Shown here in pieces: positions 47,201 to 59,200 of a stretch of 64,000 bases of DNA. The notes below the pieces were generated by a model. It had not been told where the DNA came from. It made no database searches and saw only the letters and a program-made list of their open reading frames with translations. The first letter of the stretch is position 1. Every line of letters starts with the position of its first letter. Location of the stretch: the NCBI RefSeq assembly GCF_020497125.1, contig NC_059079.1, positions 10,621,553 through 10,685,552 on the forward strand. Reading direction: 5' to 3'. The position numbers and the translations under genes were made by a program. This stretch comes from Mauremys mutica (taxonomy: Eukaryota; Chordata; Testudines; Geoemydidae).

Positions 47201-50200
47201 GCCACCCTTACTTCTGCACTGCCTTCAGAGCTGGGTGGCCGCAGAACAGCAGCTGTTAGCCAGGTGACCAGCTCTGAAGGCAGCGCCCCGCCAGCAGCAG
47301 AACAGAAGTAATACCATATGTGGCAATACCATACGGTGTCACCTTCACTTCTGCGCTGCTGCCTTCAGAGCTGGATGGCCAAACAGTGGCAGCTGCTGAC
47401 TGAGGGCCCAGCTCAGCAGGCAGCAGCGCAGAAGTAATGGTGGCAATACCATGCTATCCTTACTTCTGCACTGCTGCTGGCAGCTGCTCTGCCTTCAGAG
47501 CCTGGGCTCCTGGCCAGCAGCCACTGCTTTCCTGCTGCCCAGCTCTGAAGGCAGCACCACCACAAACAGCAACCACAGAAGTAAGGGTAGCAGTACTGCA
47601 ACACCTCCTACAATAACCTCACGAACCCTCCACAACTCTTTTGGGTCAGGACCCCGACAATTACAACACCGTGACATTTTAGGTTTAAATAGCTGAAATC
47701 ATTAAAATGTACTATTTTAAAAATCCTATGAGCGTGAAATTGACCAAAATGGACAGTGAATTTGGTAGGGCCCTACTCACAAGGGTGTTGCAAGATATAT
47801 TTAATAGGTGTAAATAGACTTATGCCTACTGTAGAACGGGAAATGCCTGCTAGAACGTCTCCAGGGATTTCACAACTCCCTACAAATAAACCAAAGAGCA
47901 AATAGTCCCAGTCCTTCCCCTCCCCCAAACTGGGCTAGCGGATGGGGCAGGGAGTGACCACTCAAGCGCTTGCCTATGGTTAAATCATGCTCTCCAACTT
48001 GTCTGAGTAGGGCCAGCTGGAGGGAGCACTGTTCAAATGTTCACACTTCCTTACAGACAAGGTCACTAGCCAAGAATATGAAACCATGTGAAAAAGTTAA
48101 CAAGCGTAATAAGCAGTTCTGCAGTGTATTTTTCAATGCCGTCATAGAGCCAAGCCAGTCTTCTCACTGTGAAACAGGAGGAGGAGCTCAATGGGCTTCT
48201 GAAGCAATACTGCCAGAAGTCCTCTGGGTCCTAACAAATAAGGGAAATGTTGGGGATAGGGTATTTCATATACACACTTACCAGGGGGAACTGGTAATTC
48301 AGCAAAATTCACTTTTCTCCCTGCTTTATGGGTTCTTATGGCATCTTGGTATTGCTGTAATCAGAGATGTGGTTAGGCATAGGCTGGACTTGGCTATTGT
48401 TAAGTTAGTCATTTCATGCTCAAACTAGGAGAAACATTGATGCTGAATGTAAGGTACTTTGCTATAAAGTCACGTGCTGCTTTCCAAGTCCTTTGTGCAC
48501 TGCAGGTTTTCTATACAGACATGAATCTTTGCTGCCCTTGTTGCTAGGACCGGCATGGGCCTTGAAGGGCTGCAGAAGCTGCAAATGCAGACAGCGAGCA
48601 AAATAAGTCTCTCTCTCATCTTTCTTCTTAGTGGCCCCTCCACTCCCTAGGCCAATGGTCCCCAAACTGTGGGGCGCACCCTGAACATTCAGGGGGGTGC
48701 ATAGGGGGCCCAGGTCAGTCCCCATGTGGGGGGCGGGGAAGGAGTGCCACTCACTCTGCCCCTGGCCCCACCCCGCAAGCTGCGGCCCTGTTCCCCCAGC
48801 TGCAGCCCGCTCCGCCCTCATTCAGAATGGCCCTCTCTGTCTCCTGGCCAGCTTCACTTCCTAGCCCCAGCTCCTCCCTCATCCCAAGTTCTGCTCTCAT
48901 TTCCACCCTGTCTCCAGGTCAGCTCCGCCTCTAGCCTCAGCTCCTTCCCCCATCCCCAGTTCTGCCCCCAGCCCACGCTCCTCTGCTGATGAAGGCTTGA
49001 CCGTGCAGTAAAGGAACAGGGGGTGCAGAGAGATTCCATTACTGGTCAGGCAGGCATGACAGTAACTGCCCTAGGCAATGAGCCTTTCCCTCACACTCCA
49101 CCAATAAACAAAACACAGAACAAAAGACATTTCTCTGCAGAAGCGTGTCCGCAAAAAGCCTCAGAACTCCAAGGTCTGGATAATTAGAGACACTTTTTCA
49201 GCCCAGGTTGTTGGGGTTTTTTTCGTTGTGAGCCTCCAATTCTGCACTAATGATTGTACCCACAACAAGAGGTCCCTTAGATGTCTATGTCCCTGTGTTC
49301 AAGCCCACAGAAATGGGAGAATAGTGTCTGAATACCCAAACCTTAACATCCCTCAATTTCAACAGGTTCACACATTAACTGCTTGTGTCCCATTGAGCCT
49401 AGTACAAATTGCTTGATATACATTAGACACCATCCCATGAACACCACTTAGGAGGGAACTGGCGCTCCCACCTTCATAGGAGCCCCACCACTTTCTGCAG
49501 TGGCACATGAGAAACAGCATCAAAAAGGTTACACTGGATTTAAAGTCTATTATGCAGCCAGAAGGGGTGGCTGAGGAGTCTAAACATCATGTTTTAAAGA
49601 TCCACTCCTCCTTAGACTCTCAGCCTCCAGTCAGTTATGTCAGCACTACATTCTATAGGCAGTTTACAAGGCAGGAATTCTCTGGATGGGAACTTAAAGA
49701 CCAAGGTTCTACATGGAGGAGTAAAACACCATATCCACGTAGGGGTTTGCACAAGTGTCTTTGGACAAAAGGTCTCCATCCTCCCGCACTGTTCTGCCTT
49801 GAAGAAGCACTGAATTTCAATGGGGTTGTATGTAAACAGTTTATAAAGAATTTCATTGAGATAGAGGTGCGGTGCAGGAAGGAGCAGCAGCTTAACTATT
49901 TTAGCTCATTCCAACTGGCAGGACAATATACACAAATGATTTCAAATACTTTAATGCTTTGCTGGCCAGCTCCAAAAGCCAAGCTACTTGCTGTGTTTCC
50001 CTTTTACCTTGGCTATTCTCTCATGCATCCTGCCTTTCCGATCATCCCCACTTGCTTTGGCCTGTGCTGCTGCAGATCTGTATTTCTCCAACCTCTGCTG
50101 CAAAGCTTCCAGCACAGTTTTCGGCTGCTGAGCAGACACTAAAATAATATAGACAACAAAATGCCACATGATTGAGACTTCAGAACATGTGCCAGCTGCC

Positions 50201-53200
50201 TCCATTCCCGGCCTTCCCCAACCTCCTGCAGAGCCATTGATACAGAACTGAAATCCTGTCAAATGCTAGTTTTATTACATAAAAGCACCACAAATCTTTA
50301 TTACTGACTAAGTGTTAATAAACCTTTTTCTTCATAAAGAAGTTGTTATTCACCTTGTGCAGTAACGATAGCTCTTCGAGATGTCTCCCCTTACGGGGTG
50401 CTCCACTGTGGGTGTAATTGCATCCCTGTGCTGCTGATTGGAGAATTTTGGTAGCAGTGTCCATTAGGTCTGCACATGACTCTCTCTCCTTGTGCCCTGC
50501 AATGAGGCTAGCCAGCGCATGTGGGCTAACCCTCTTCAGTTCCTTCTCTACCACAGAGTCATTGGTAAGTACTCCAAAGTAGAGGAGAGGAGGATGGGTT
50601 GTGGAGCAGCCACAGGGGGACACATCTCGAACAACCATCGTCACTGCACAAGGTGAGTAACAACTTCTTCTTCAAGTAGTGTTCCTATAAGCGCTCCACT
50701 GTAGGTGACTCCTATGCAGCACCGATATGGAGGCCTGAAACTTCAGAGTCGGGTCAGTTACAGATGACAGTACTGTGGAGCCGAAGATGGCATTGGAGAC
50801 AGAGTCCCCAGTGATCGCATAATGTTCTGCGAAGGTATGGACTGATGCCTATGTCACTGCTCTACAGATTTCTGATATAGGGACATTCTTGAAGGCGGCA
50901 ACAGATGAGGAGATGACCTTATGGAGTGTGTACAAACCGTATCCGGAGGGATCATAGTGCTAACTTGTCTGATATAGTTTGAGACCCACTTGGAAAGCCT
51001 TTGGGCTGATATTGCCAAGCCCTTGGACCTTTCCACAACAGAGAGGAAAAATCTGGGGGACTTCCTGAAGGCCTTCATTCTGTCCAGGTGGAAGGCAAGA
51101 CCCCTCTGACATCTCAGGTATGTAATATAGCCTCGCTGTTGCCATAGTGAGGCTTAGGATAGAAGGTTGAAAGATGAATCAATTGGTTTATGTGGAACGG
51201 GGAGGTTACCTCAGGGATGAATTTTGGATGTGATCTGAGCGTAACCTTGTTCCAAAATAATATGGTATAAGGGGGGACGTGCCATCAGAACTGCTATTTC
51301 TCCTATTCTCCTGGCCAAAGTAATCTTATCAGGAAGGCTGTTTTCACTGAGAGCTAAGTAAGCGAACAAGTGGCCATGGGTTTGAAGGGATGCCTGGTCA
51401 GTCTTTTCAGTACCAGGTTTAAGTCCCATATAGGAAGTGGGAAGCTGAGTTTGTGGAAAGAGGTTTACTATACCCTTGAGGAATCTTTTGGTGGTCGCGT
51501 ATGACAGAACTGGGTACCCCTCTACTGGATGGTGAAAGGCTATTAAAGCCACTAAGTGGACTCTAAGAGAGCTTCTACACAGCCCCAGTCTTTTTACGGA
51601 CAGTGCATAATCTAAAATGTGTGGAAAGGTCGTGGATGTTGGAGAGACGTTTGTTGGGATGTATACCAAATCCAAGAGCTGGACCATTTTTGCAGTTAAG
51701 TATGCTGTGTTGAGGATTTTCTGCTGTGTAATAATACCTCTTGCACTTCCATCAAATAGGTGCTCTCTAGGTATTTGAACCAAGAAGGAGCCATGCCTTG
51801 AGGTGGAGAATCACCAGGTTGGGATGTAGGGTATGATCTTTATTCTATAAGAGAAGATGCACAGTGAGTGGGAGAGAGATTGGAGATTGGTGGGCATGTT
51901 GCAAGCTCTGACAGGTAAGGGTACCAGGTCTGTCTCGGCCACATAGGAGCGATTAGAATGACGTGCTCCCTTTCTTTTTATTTTCAGTAGGACCTTCAAT
52001 AGCAAGGGAAAGAGAGGGAAGATGTACAGGAGGTCCCTGTTTCAAGGGAGGAGGAGAGTATTGCCTAGGGAGTATTGTCCTATTCCTGCTCTGGAAGGGG
52101 TTGCGTGAACATTTCTTGCTCAGGTAAGTGGTGAACAAATCTGTGGTCGATGTCCCCCAATGCCTGAATAGCTCGTGAAGTACTAATGAGTCTAGTTCCC
52201 ACTCGTGGTCATGTGGGAATTTGTGACAGACTGTCCGCCATCTAGTTCTGTGTACCCGGGAGGTAGGCTATTGACAGTGTGACATACACCAGTTCCACAG
52301 TCTCATCGCTTCCTCACAGAGGGAGGGAGACCCGACTCCCACATGTCGATTTATGTAGAACATTCAGGCAACGTTGTCTATTAATATTTTCATGTGTGAC
52401 CCTTTGATCAGAAGGAGGAAGTAGACACAGGCATTCCTGACCCCCCTTAGCTTGAGGAAGTTGATGTGGAGAGAGATCTCAGTGACTGACCATTTTCCTT
52501 GTGTCATAAGGTCATTTAGATGTGTGCCCCACCCTATGAGCGATGCATCGGTGTTGAGAAGCAATGACGGAGTTTTGCACAAAGGGGATCCCTTTGCAAA
52601 TGTTGGCTGGGTCTTTCCACTGGTCTAGGAAGATTTTGACCCTCGTGGGTAGTGACAGGGGTTTGTCTAGTCTGTCTCTGTTTGGTCTGTAAACCAAGCT
52701 GAACCACATCTAAAGGCACCGCATGTGAAGTCTGGTGTGAGATATTACCACTGTGCCCGCTGACATAAGCCCTAAGAGTAGGAAATGTCTGGCTAATATT
52801 TGTGGGCTGTTTTGAATGGCCTTTGTGAGTGTAGTCAGAGAGACCTGTGCTGAGGTTGGCCCCTATAAACTCCAGGCGCTGCACTGGAGTGAGGGTTGAT
52901 TTCTGAGCAATGATCTGAAGGCCCAGCTCTGTAAACAAGAGAATTGTGGCTTTGGTGACTTGGTGAGCCTCCTGGAGAGGCCGAACTCTGAGGAGGCAAT
53001 CGTCTAGGCAAGAGTAGACCATGATCCCTGGTGCATAAATGGCCAGCCACTACTGAGAGAACCTTGGAAAATACTCTAAGATATTCCGTCCTCTGGTTCC
53101 CTACCCGAATCCACACTAGAAAGCAGGGGTGAATGACAAGGCAGCAGGGAAGACTCCCATGCCGGACAGAGGCTGTGTGTGGAGGTCCCAGTACCGAAGA

Positions 53201-56200
53201 GAGGACAGGAGCCTCTGGCACATCATTACATGGAGGTCTCTTGAGTGCTGGAATTGTGATGGTGCCAACCAGCTTGATGCCACTAGCAGTGGCAGGGGGT
53301 ATGGAGATATTGTCCACACTGGCTGGTCAAGTACTGGATAAAGCATTGTACCAATAGGGCATCACCGTACCAGTGGTGCCTTGGAGTGTTTGCTCCTGTC
53401 CTTCTTCTTAGGTACCATTGACTTGGTGCCTGTGCCCATTGGGTTTGAGGACACATCAACGTTACCTGCCGCAATAGTCTTTCTTGAGTTGTAGATACTG
53501 GGCTTGGCCTATTTGGGGCTTGGTCCTGCTTTGAGCAGGGTGTTGGACTAGATGACCTCTTGAGGTCCCTTCCAACCCTGATATTCTATGATTCTATTTC
53601 AATGCCGACGGTACTGAGGATACCAAGAGTACTAGGGATCATTTGCAGCTAGCTCGTGGCTCACTGTGAGGACTTCCCACTCTCTTTTTTGACTTACGAG
53701 AACAGTTGGCAGCTGATTTCTTCACCCCATAGCCCTTGGATCTGCCTGGACACTCTTGGCGTGGGTCCAGAGAAGGTCTGAGAGTCATCTCCATGAATAT
53801 AATCTTCTGCCTCAGCTCTCTGTCCTTGCGAGACCCAGGTCTAAGATGCTGGCAGAGAGCACAATTTTGAGGGACATGTCCTTCCCTGAGCCAACGAATG
53901 TACCGTGAGTGTGTGTCTGCAATGGTGATAGCCTCGTTGCACAAGAGGCACTTCTTGAAACCTGGATAACCAGGCATACCCCGGTGGGGGGAAGAGCCCC
54001 CAGTGAGAAGGATGGGAATGAAAAAAAAGTAAACTATCTAAATATATATGTATTGGAAGAAAAGGTAAAAAATAAAGACACTAGACTAACTACTACTAAA
54101 AATAAAGCTCTAGGCTACAAAGAAAAGGATGAGATAATAGTCACTAATGGACAACTAACAGCTCTGTCTCTAGCTGGGGCAGTTGAGAAGCAACTGAGGG
54201 GGGTTAGCTCACATGCACTGGCTACCCTCATGGCAGGGCATGAGGAGAGACAGCACATGTGTGGGCCTAATGGATATTGCTACCGAAATCCTCCAATCAG
54301 CAGCTTAGGAATGCAAGTACGCCTACAGTAGGACACCCATAGGGACACTGCTCGAATTAGAAAGACAGTTTATTATGTACTTCCATTATCCATTCCAGTA
54401 TTCATGTATAACTTGGACCAGCGTCCGAATATCATATTAGAATACGACTCACTACAGAGAAGTCCTGGTTTACAAATCCTACCTGAGGCTTCATGGCCTT
54501 GAGGTTTGAACATCGTGAGGGCCTGGGAATTTTCAACAGGAACAGATGCCATCTGGTTTGATGGAGCCTGTCTCTTTTCCAGGCTTTTAAGATCTGTGAG
54601 GGAAGAGGCAATTTTCAAGTCTACATTAGGTAGGAATTTTTGGCATATAGGAGAGAATGTGTGAACAATCTTGGTAATTTGCTAATAATTTGAGGACTTC
54701 CTCCCAGAGGATAGATAAAAACCCTACCTGTTAAGATATTCCAGCTCTGGCAGTGCTCATTACTGGATGCTTTAAAAGGTAATCTCCCCCATCACCCCTC
54801 CATATGTTGTATTTACTTATATAATATTATACTATGGGGAAAAATATTCCTCTGACCCCAGGATTTATACCCCTTATAATATTTTTATCCTAGCTAGTGT
54901 AACTACACTTTTTCATAATTAAAGCTATGTCCAATTATGTTTCTGAATCTTACTAAGCAGCCTCAACATCCTACAGCAGTGAATTCTACAGGCCAAGTGT
55001 TGGGGGAGTATAGTTTTATCCAGTTTAAGTCTTCTGCAGCACTGAAATATTTTAACACCAATGTTTGTTCCAGTAGAAATTTTTGATCCTACTCCTAAAA
55101 GCATGGGTCATGGTTCATCCAAATGTCTGTAAGTGTCAGGTCATGTGATAGACTTTAAAAATGACACCATTCTGATTAGCATCTTGTCCTCCTCATTTCT
55201 CCTTCCACTAACCATTTTAGCTGCTGCTATCTCACAATCTACAAGAATTAGAAAATTACACCTGATATCAACTGGAACCTGTAATTCTCAGAAGCGTGCA
55301 GATAGTTTATGCACCAATCACTAGTTTTAGCTGTTTTCTAGACAGCAGCCACTAAAATCAGGTCAGAAATCAAGTGTGTGGGGAGGGTGGGAGGGGACGA
55401 TGCAGGGAATGTGTGGAATCAGGACTGGGAGGGAAGATGTACACAAGAGAATCTTTGGTCCACAATATGGAGTCCAAAAACCACTGTCTTAAACCATTGG
55501 GAAGCTGGGATTCTCAGCACTTATTTCTAACCCAGATGGTTCAACAGAGTGACTTTAAAATGGGCGCTGGCCCTTCAGTTCACTATGCCCATTTGTTACT
55601 GGATAACTGGAGAGGCTTAAAAGAAGTCTCCATCTAACAAATTCTTCTGCTCTTACCTTGTGGAGCTGGGGGCATATCCTGGAGGTCTACTGGCTGTCCA
55701 CTGTCCAGTGCTTCTAAGACCATTGTAAATTTCTAAAACAAACAGAAAAACAAAGCCAAAGGAGACTTATTCTTGTGTGTTCAGAAGCCACCTGTGATCA
55801 TTTGGAGCAGCCATGTGAGCACAGGGAGCATCTGCCAGGATTCAGACTCCTAACACAGAAGCTTGGTTTGTGAATAGCATACCTTGCCAGTCTTCATATA
55901 TTCTTTTGCCTTCTCTAGATCTCCTTGCTGTTTGGCTTTCAGAGCTGCTAATTTATACTCCTTCTGTCTTGTAACCAGTAGTGTTCGTGTGCTCGTGCTA
56001 AGCGAATCTACATAAAAATGAAATCAAGACTTACACAAGCACCTGACATCTGCATCCTTTGACATTCTCCTACATCCAAAGATCCATTATTTCCTTATTG
56101 CTTTGATTCACACATCCACATTATGTACAGTGGCTTCTTTATCCTGTGGCATCCCCAGAAGTCCTGCCAACCATGGCAATTCCAGCAACAATGACAAACC

Positions 56201-59200
56201 ACCACTGTGCAATTCCACAGTGCCTTTCATTAAGATCACAAAGTTCTTTATAAACAGTGAATTTTGCCTCACAGCTCCTCTGCAAGGCAGGGAAGCATTA
56301 CCATAATTTATTGACTGAGGAACTGAGGCAGAGAGACCATAATGAGAGACATGAAGAGACACCTCAGCAGAGGAAGGAACCTTTAGGAAGTCTTCACCCT
56401 ATGACTATAGCACATCTTAAGAGTGAAATCTGGGAGTCAGGACTCCCAAATTCTATTCCTGACTGCAACTGACTCAATTAAGTGACCCTGAGCAAGTCAA
56501 ACTCTGTGCCTCAGTATCCTATTTGTAAAGCACTTTGATATGCTCAAGAAAAGGTGCTACGGAAGCGCAATGTATTATTGAATCATAACCTGGCTGGGAA
56601 GATGTGTGCTCCAAGGAAGGCTGGCATGTTGAAATTACCTACCATCTTGTAATGCGGTACCCATTTCCAGGACAGAAGTAACAGCAGCATGACATTGTAA
56701 AGAGGCTGGCCCCGGAGACAACTTCATATCGACAGGCTGTAGTTCATGGTCTGCAGAAGATTCCACTTTCTCCTTGCGTATTACTTTGGTTGGATCAGCT
56801 AAACTCTCTGGCACAGCTCCTGTGGCTTGAGGCATATTAGCAGAGCTTCTCCCTGATGCTACAGGGGGTGGCATTTCTTCCTCATTGATCTTTTTGCCCT
56901 TCTTCATTGCAGCCAGCATGGTTTCCAGTGTCTAGCAAAAATTGAGGAGTGAAGTCAACAGGTACTGGCATTTCCATCACATACACAACTTGTGTACAAT
57001 CACCACAACTCAGCAAACTCATATCCTTATTTACAACAGGAACCACCACGTCATTCTTTCTGGAGAGCTACTAGCTATCTCTGCCCATTAGTATTTCCTC
57101 TTCCTATTTTTTTGGTCACATGGGAGTCTTAGTCCTGGTGAAAGATGCCTGATTGACACAGCAGCACACAGCAGCAATTTTGCTCTATAGAGCAAGTAAT
57201 ACAAGCTTCCTCCATTCTACTCTGTCAATGTATCACAACATACATGGTGGTAGAGGATCCTACCTCTAGGAGTGAGAAGACACATCAGTCTCTATGGCCC
57301 AATCAATCTTTTGTGACTCAAACTTCCAAAAGGTGAGCCATTCAGTGCCAACTGTGCAACTATTTTTTGTAGTAAGTCTAGGCATATTTTAAACACAGCC
57401 TTCAGTGTGGTATCTTGGTGCAAGTGCAGATCTCTGTCCAGCAGATCTGGAATGTAACCACCAAATTCATTTCACATGGCCCAGGCAGCCATCAGATGGT
57501 AACAGCCAGAACTGGATTTGAACCAGCTTTTGAGAGGTGAAAGGCCCCTGGCTCCTATTTCCAAACTCATGAGCTACAGAGTCCCCTTGCTAAGTAACAA
57601 AGCTCAATTTCAGCTCAGTTCTTTATCCCAACACCAAACATTATCCCCGTTACAGGGGCTACTTAGGTTAGGCAACAAAGCCAAAAAAGTAACATGGACT
57701 TCACAGCAGAACATGAATTTACCTTCTACACTGGCTAAAATGGTAACAAGACATTAAAAAACCCAAACAATGACAAGGCTGGAATTTGTACTTTCAGAAA
57801 ACTAGTCATCACGCCATAACTATTAGGGGCTGGCTCTGTGGGAGACCTGGGTTCAAATCTATCCAGACAGAGTCTCACCTATCACTGCTGCTGCAGGCCC
57901 AGAAAAGACTTGAGTGCTGTGAGATCAATATATGCAGTATGAAGAGGCAGGAATAGGAGAGAAATGCCAGCATAGAATCATAGAAATAAAGGGCTGGAAG
58001 GGACCTTGAGAACGAAGTCATGGAGTCCAGCCCTTGTGCTGGCACAGGACCAAGTAAACCCAGACCATAACAGACAGGTGTTTAACCTTTCTTAAACAAC
58101 CTCCAATGAAGGGGATTTCACAACCTCCCTTGAAAGCCTATTCCAGTGCTTCACTATCCTACAGTTAGAAAGTTTTTCCTAATACACCTCTACCCCGATA
58201 TAACTCTGTCCTCGGGAGCCAAAATATCTTACCATGTTATCAGTGAAACCGCGTTATATCGAACTTGCTTTGATCCGCCGGAGTGTGCAGCCCCCGCCCT
58301 GAGCATTGCTTTACCACGTTAGATCCGAATTTGTGTTATATCAGGGTAGAGGTGTATCTAACCTAAATCTCCCTTAAGCCCATTACTTCTTGTCCTACAT
58401 TCAGTGGACATGGAGAACAACTGATCATAGTCCTCTTCATAAGAGCCCTAAACACATCTGAAGACTTATCAGGTCTCCCCATAGTCTTCTTTTCTCAACA
58501 TGCCCAGTTTTTTTTAACCTTTCTCATAGGCCAGGTTTTCTAAACCTTTTATCATTTTTGTAGCTTTCCTCTGGACTCTCTCCAATATGTCTACATCTTT
58601 CCTAAAGTGTTGCATCCAAAACTGAACACAGAACAAAGGCCTCACCAGTGTTAATATATCCCCCAAACATTACCTTTTTTTTTTTTTTTTGCAACTGCAC
58701 CACATTGCTGACTGATATTGCTGAAAAGAAAATTATCTTGGGTCACAAATTGAATACTACCCTGTAGCCAGTTATTCCCCATTTTGTAGTTTTGCATTTG
58801 ATTTTTTCCTTCCTAATTAAAGTACTTTACACTTATCTTTATTGAATTTCATCCTCCTGATTTCAATCCATTCTCCAATTTGTCAAGATAGTTTTGAATT
58901 CTAAGCCTGTCCTCCAAAGCACATGCAGCTGCTCCCAGCTTGATGTCATTTTCAAATTTTATAAGCACACTCTCCACTCCAAGTCATTAATGAAAGTATT
59001 GAATAGTACCAGATCTAGGACTGACCCCTGCGGACCCCACTAGATACACCCTGCCAGTTCAACAGTGAACCATAGATAACTACTCTTTGAGTACAGTCTT
59101 TCAACAAATTGTTCACCCACCTTATAGTAATTTCATATAGACTGCATTGCTTGGGTTTAATTATGAGGAAGTCATGTGGAACTGTATCAAAACTGCCTAA

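Larger units (their letters stand above)
50343..54365 (-). mobile_element. DIRS-like tyrosine-recombinase retrotransposon, decayed
   Basis: The ends are inverted repeats: plus 50375-50560 matches the reverse complement of 54170-54355 (shared gctgctgattggagaatttt-type text). On the minus strand the order is gag (53639-53977), reverse transcriptase (around 53022-52534), RNase H (52582-52364) and recombinase (51783-51211), the DIRS order. Frames are broken, so it is dead. Next to the left end a second inverted pair (50343-50390 with 50610-50658) fits the internal complementary region used in DIRS circle formation. A CR1-type tail (53509-53597) is inserted in it. Confidence 0.85.

Noticed and set aside
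47413..47696. Short Ser/Ala/Leu-rich frames on both strands
   Set aside because: They come from the GC-rich hairpin modules of a hAT-like element.
47970..48428. 152-codon plus-strand open frame
   Set aside because: It overlaps the CC2D1B exon 48282-48354 in antisense and shows no family resemblance.
48640..49025. Possible CpG-island promoter
   Set aside because: It is a GC-rich repeat with degenerate tandem units, internal to CC2D1B, with no adjoining first exon.
49507..50142. Longest open frame of the window, 211 codons, plus strand
   Set aside because: It runs antisense across the CC2D1B DM14-3 exon (50008-50138), has no recognisable domain, and its composition looks like translated intron.
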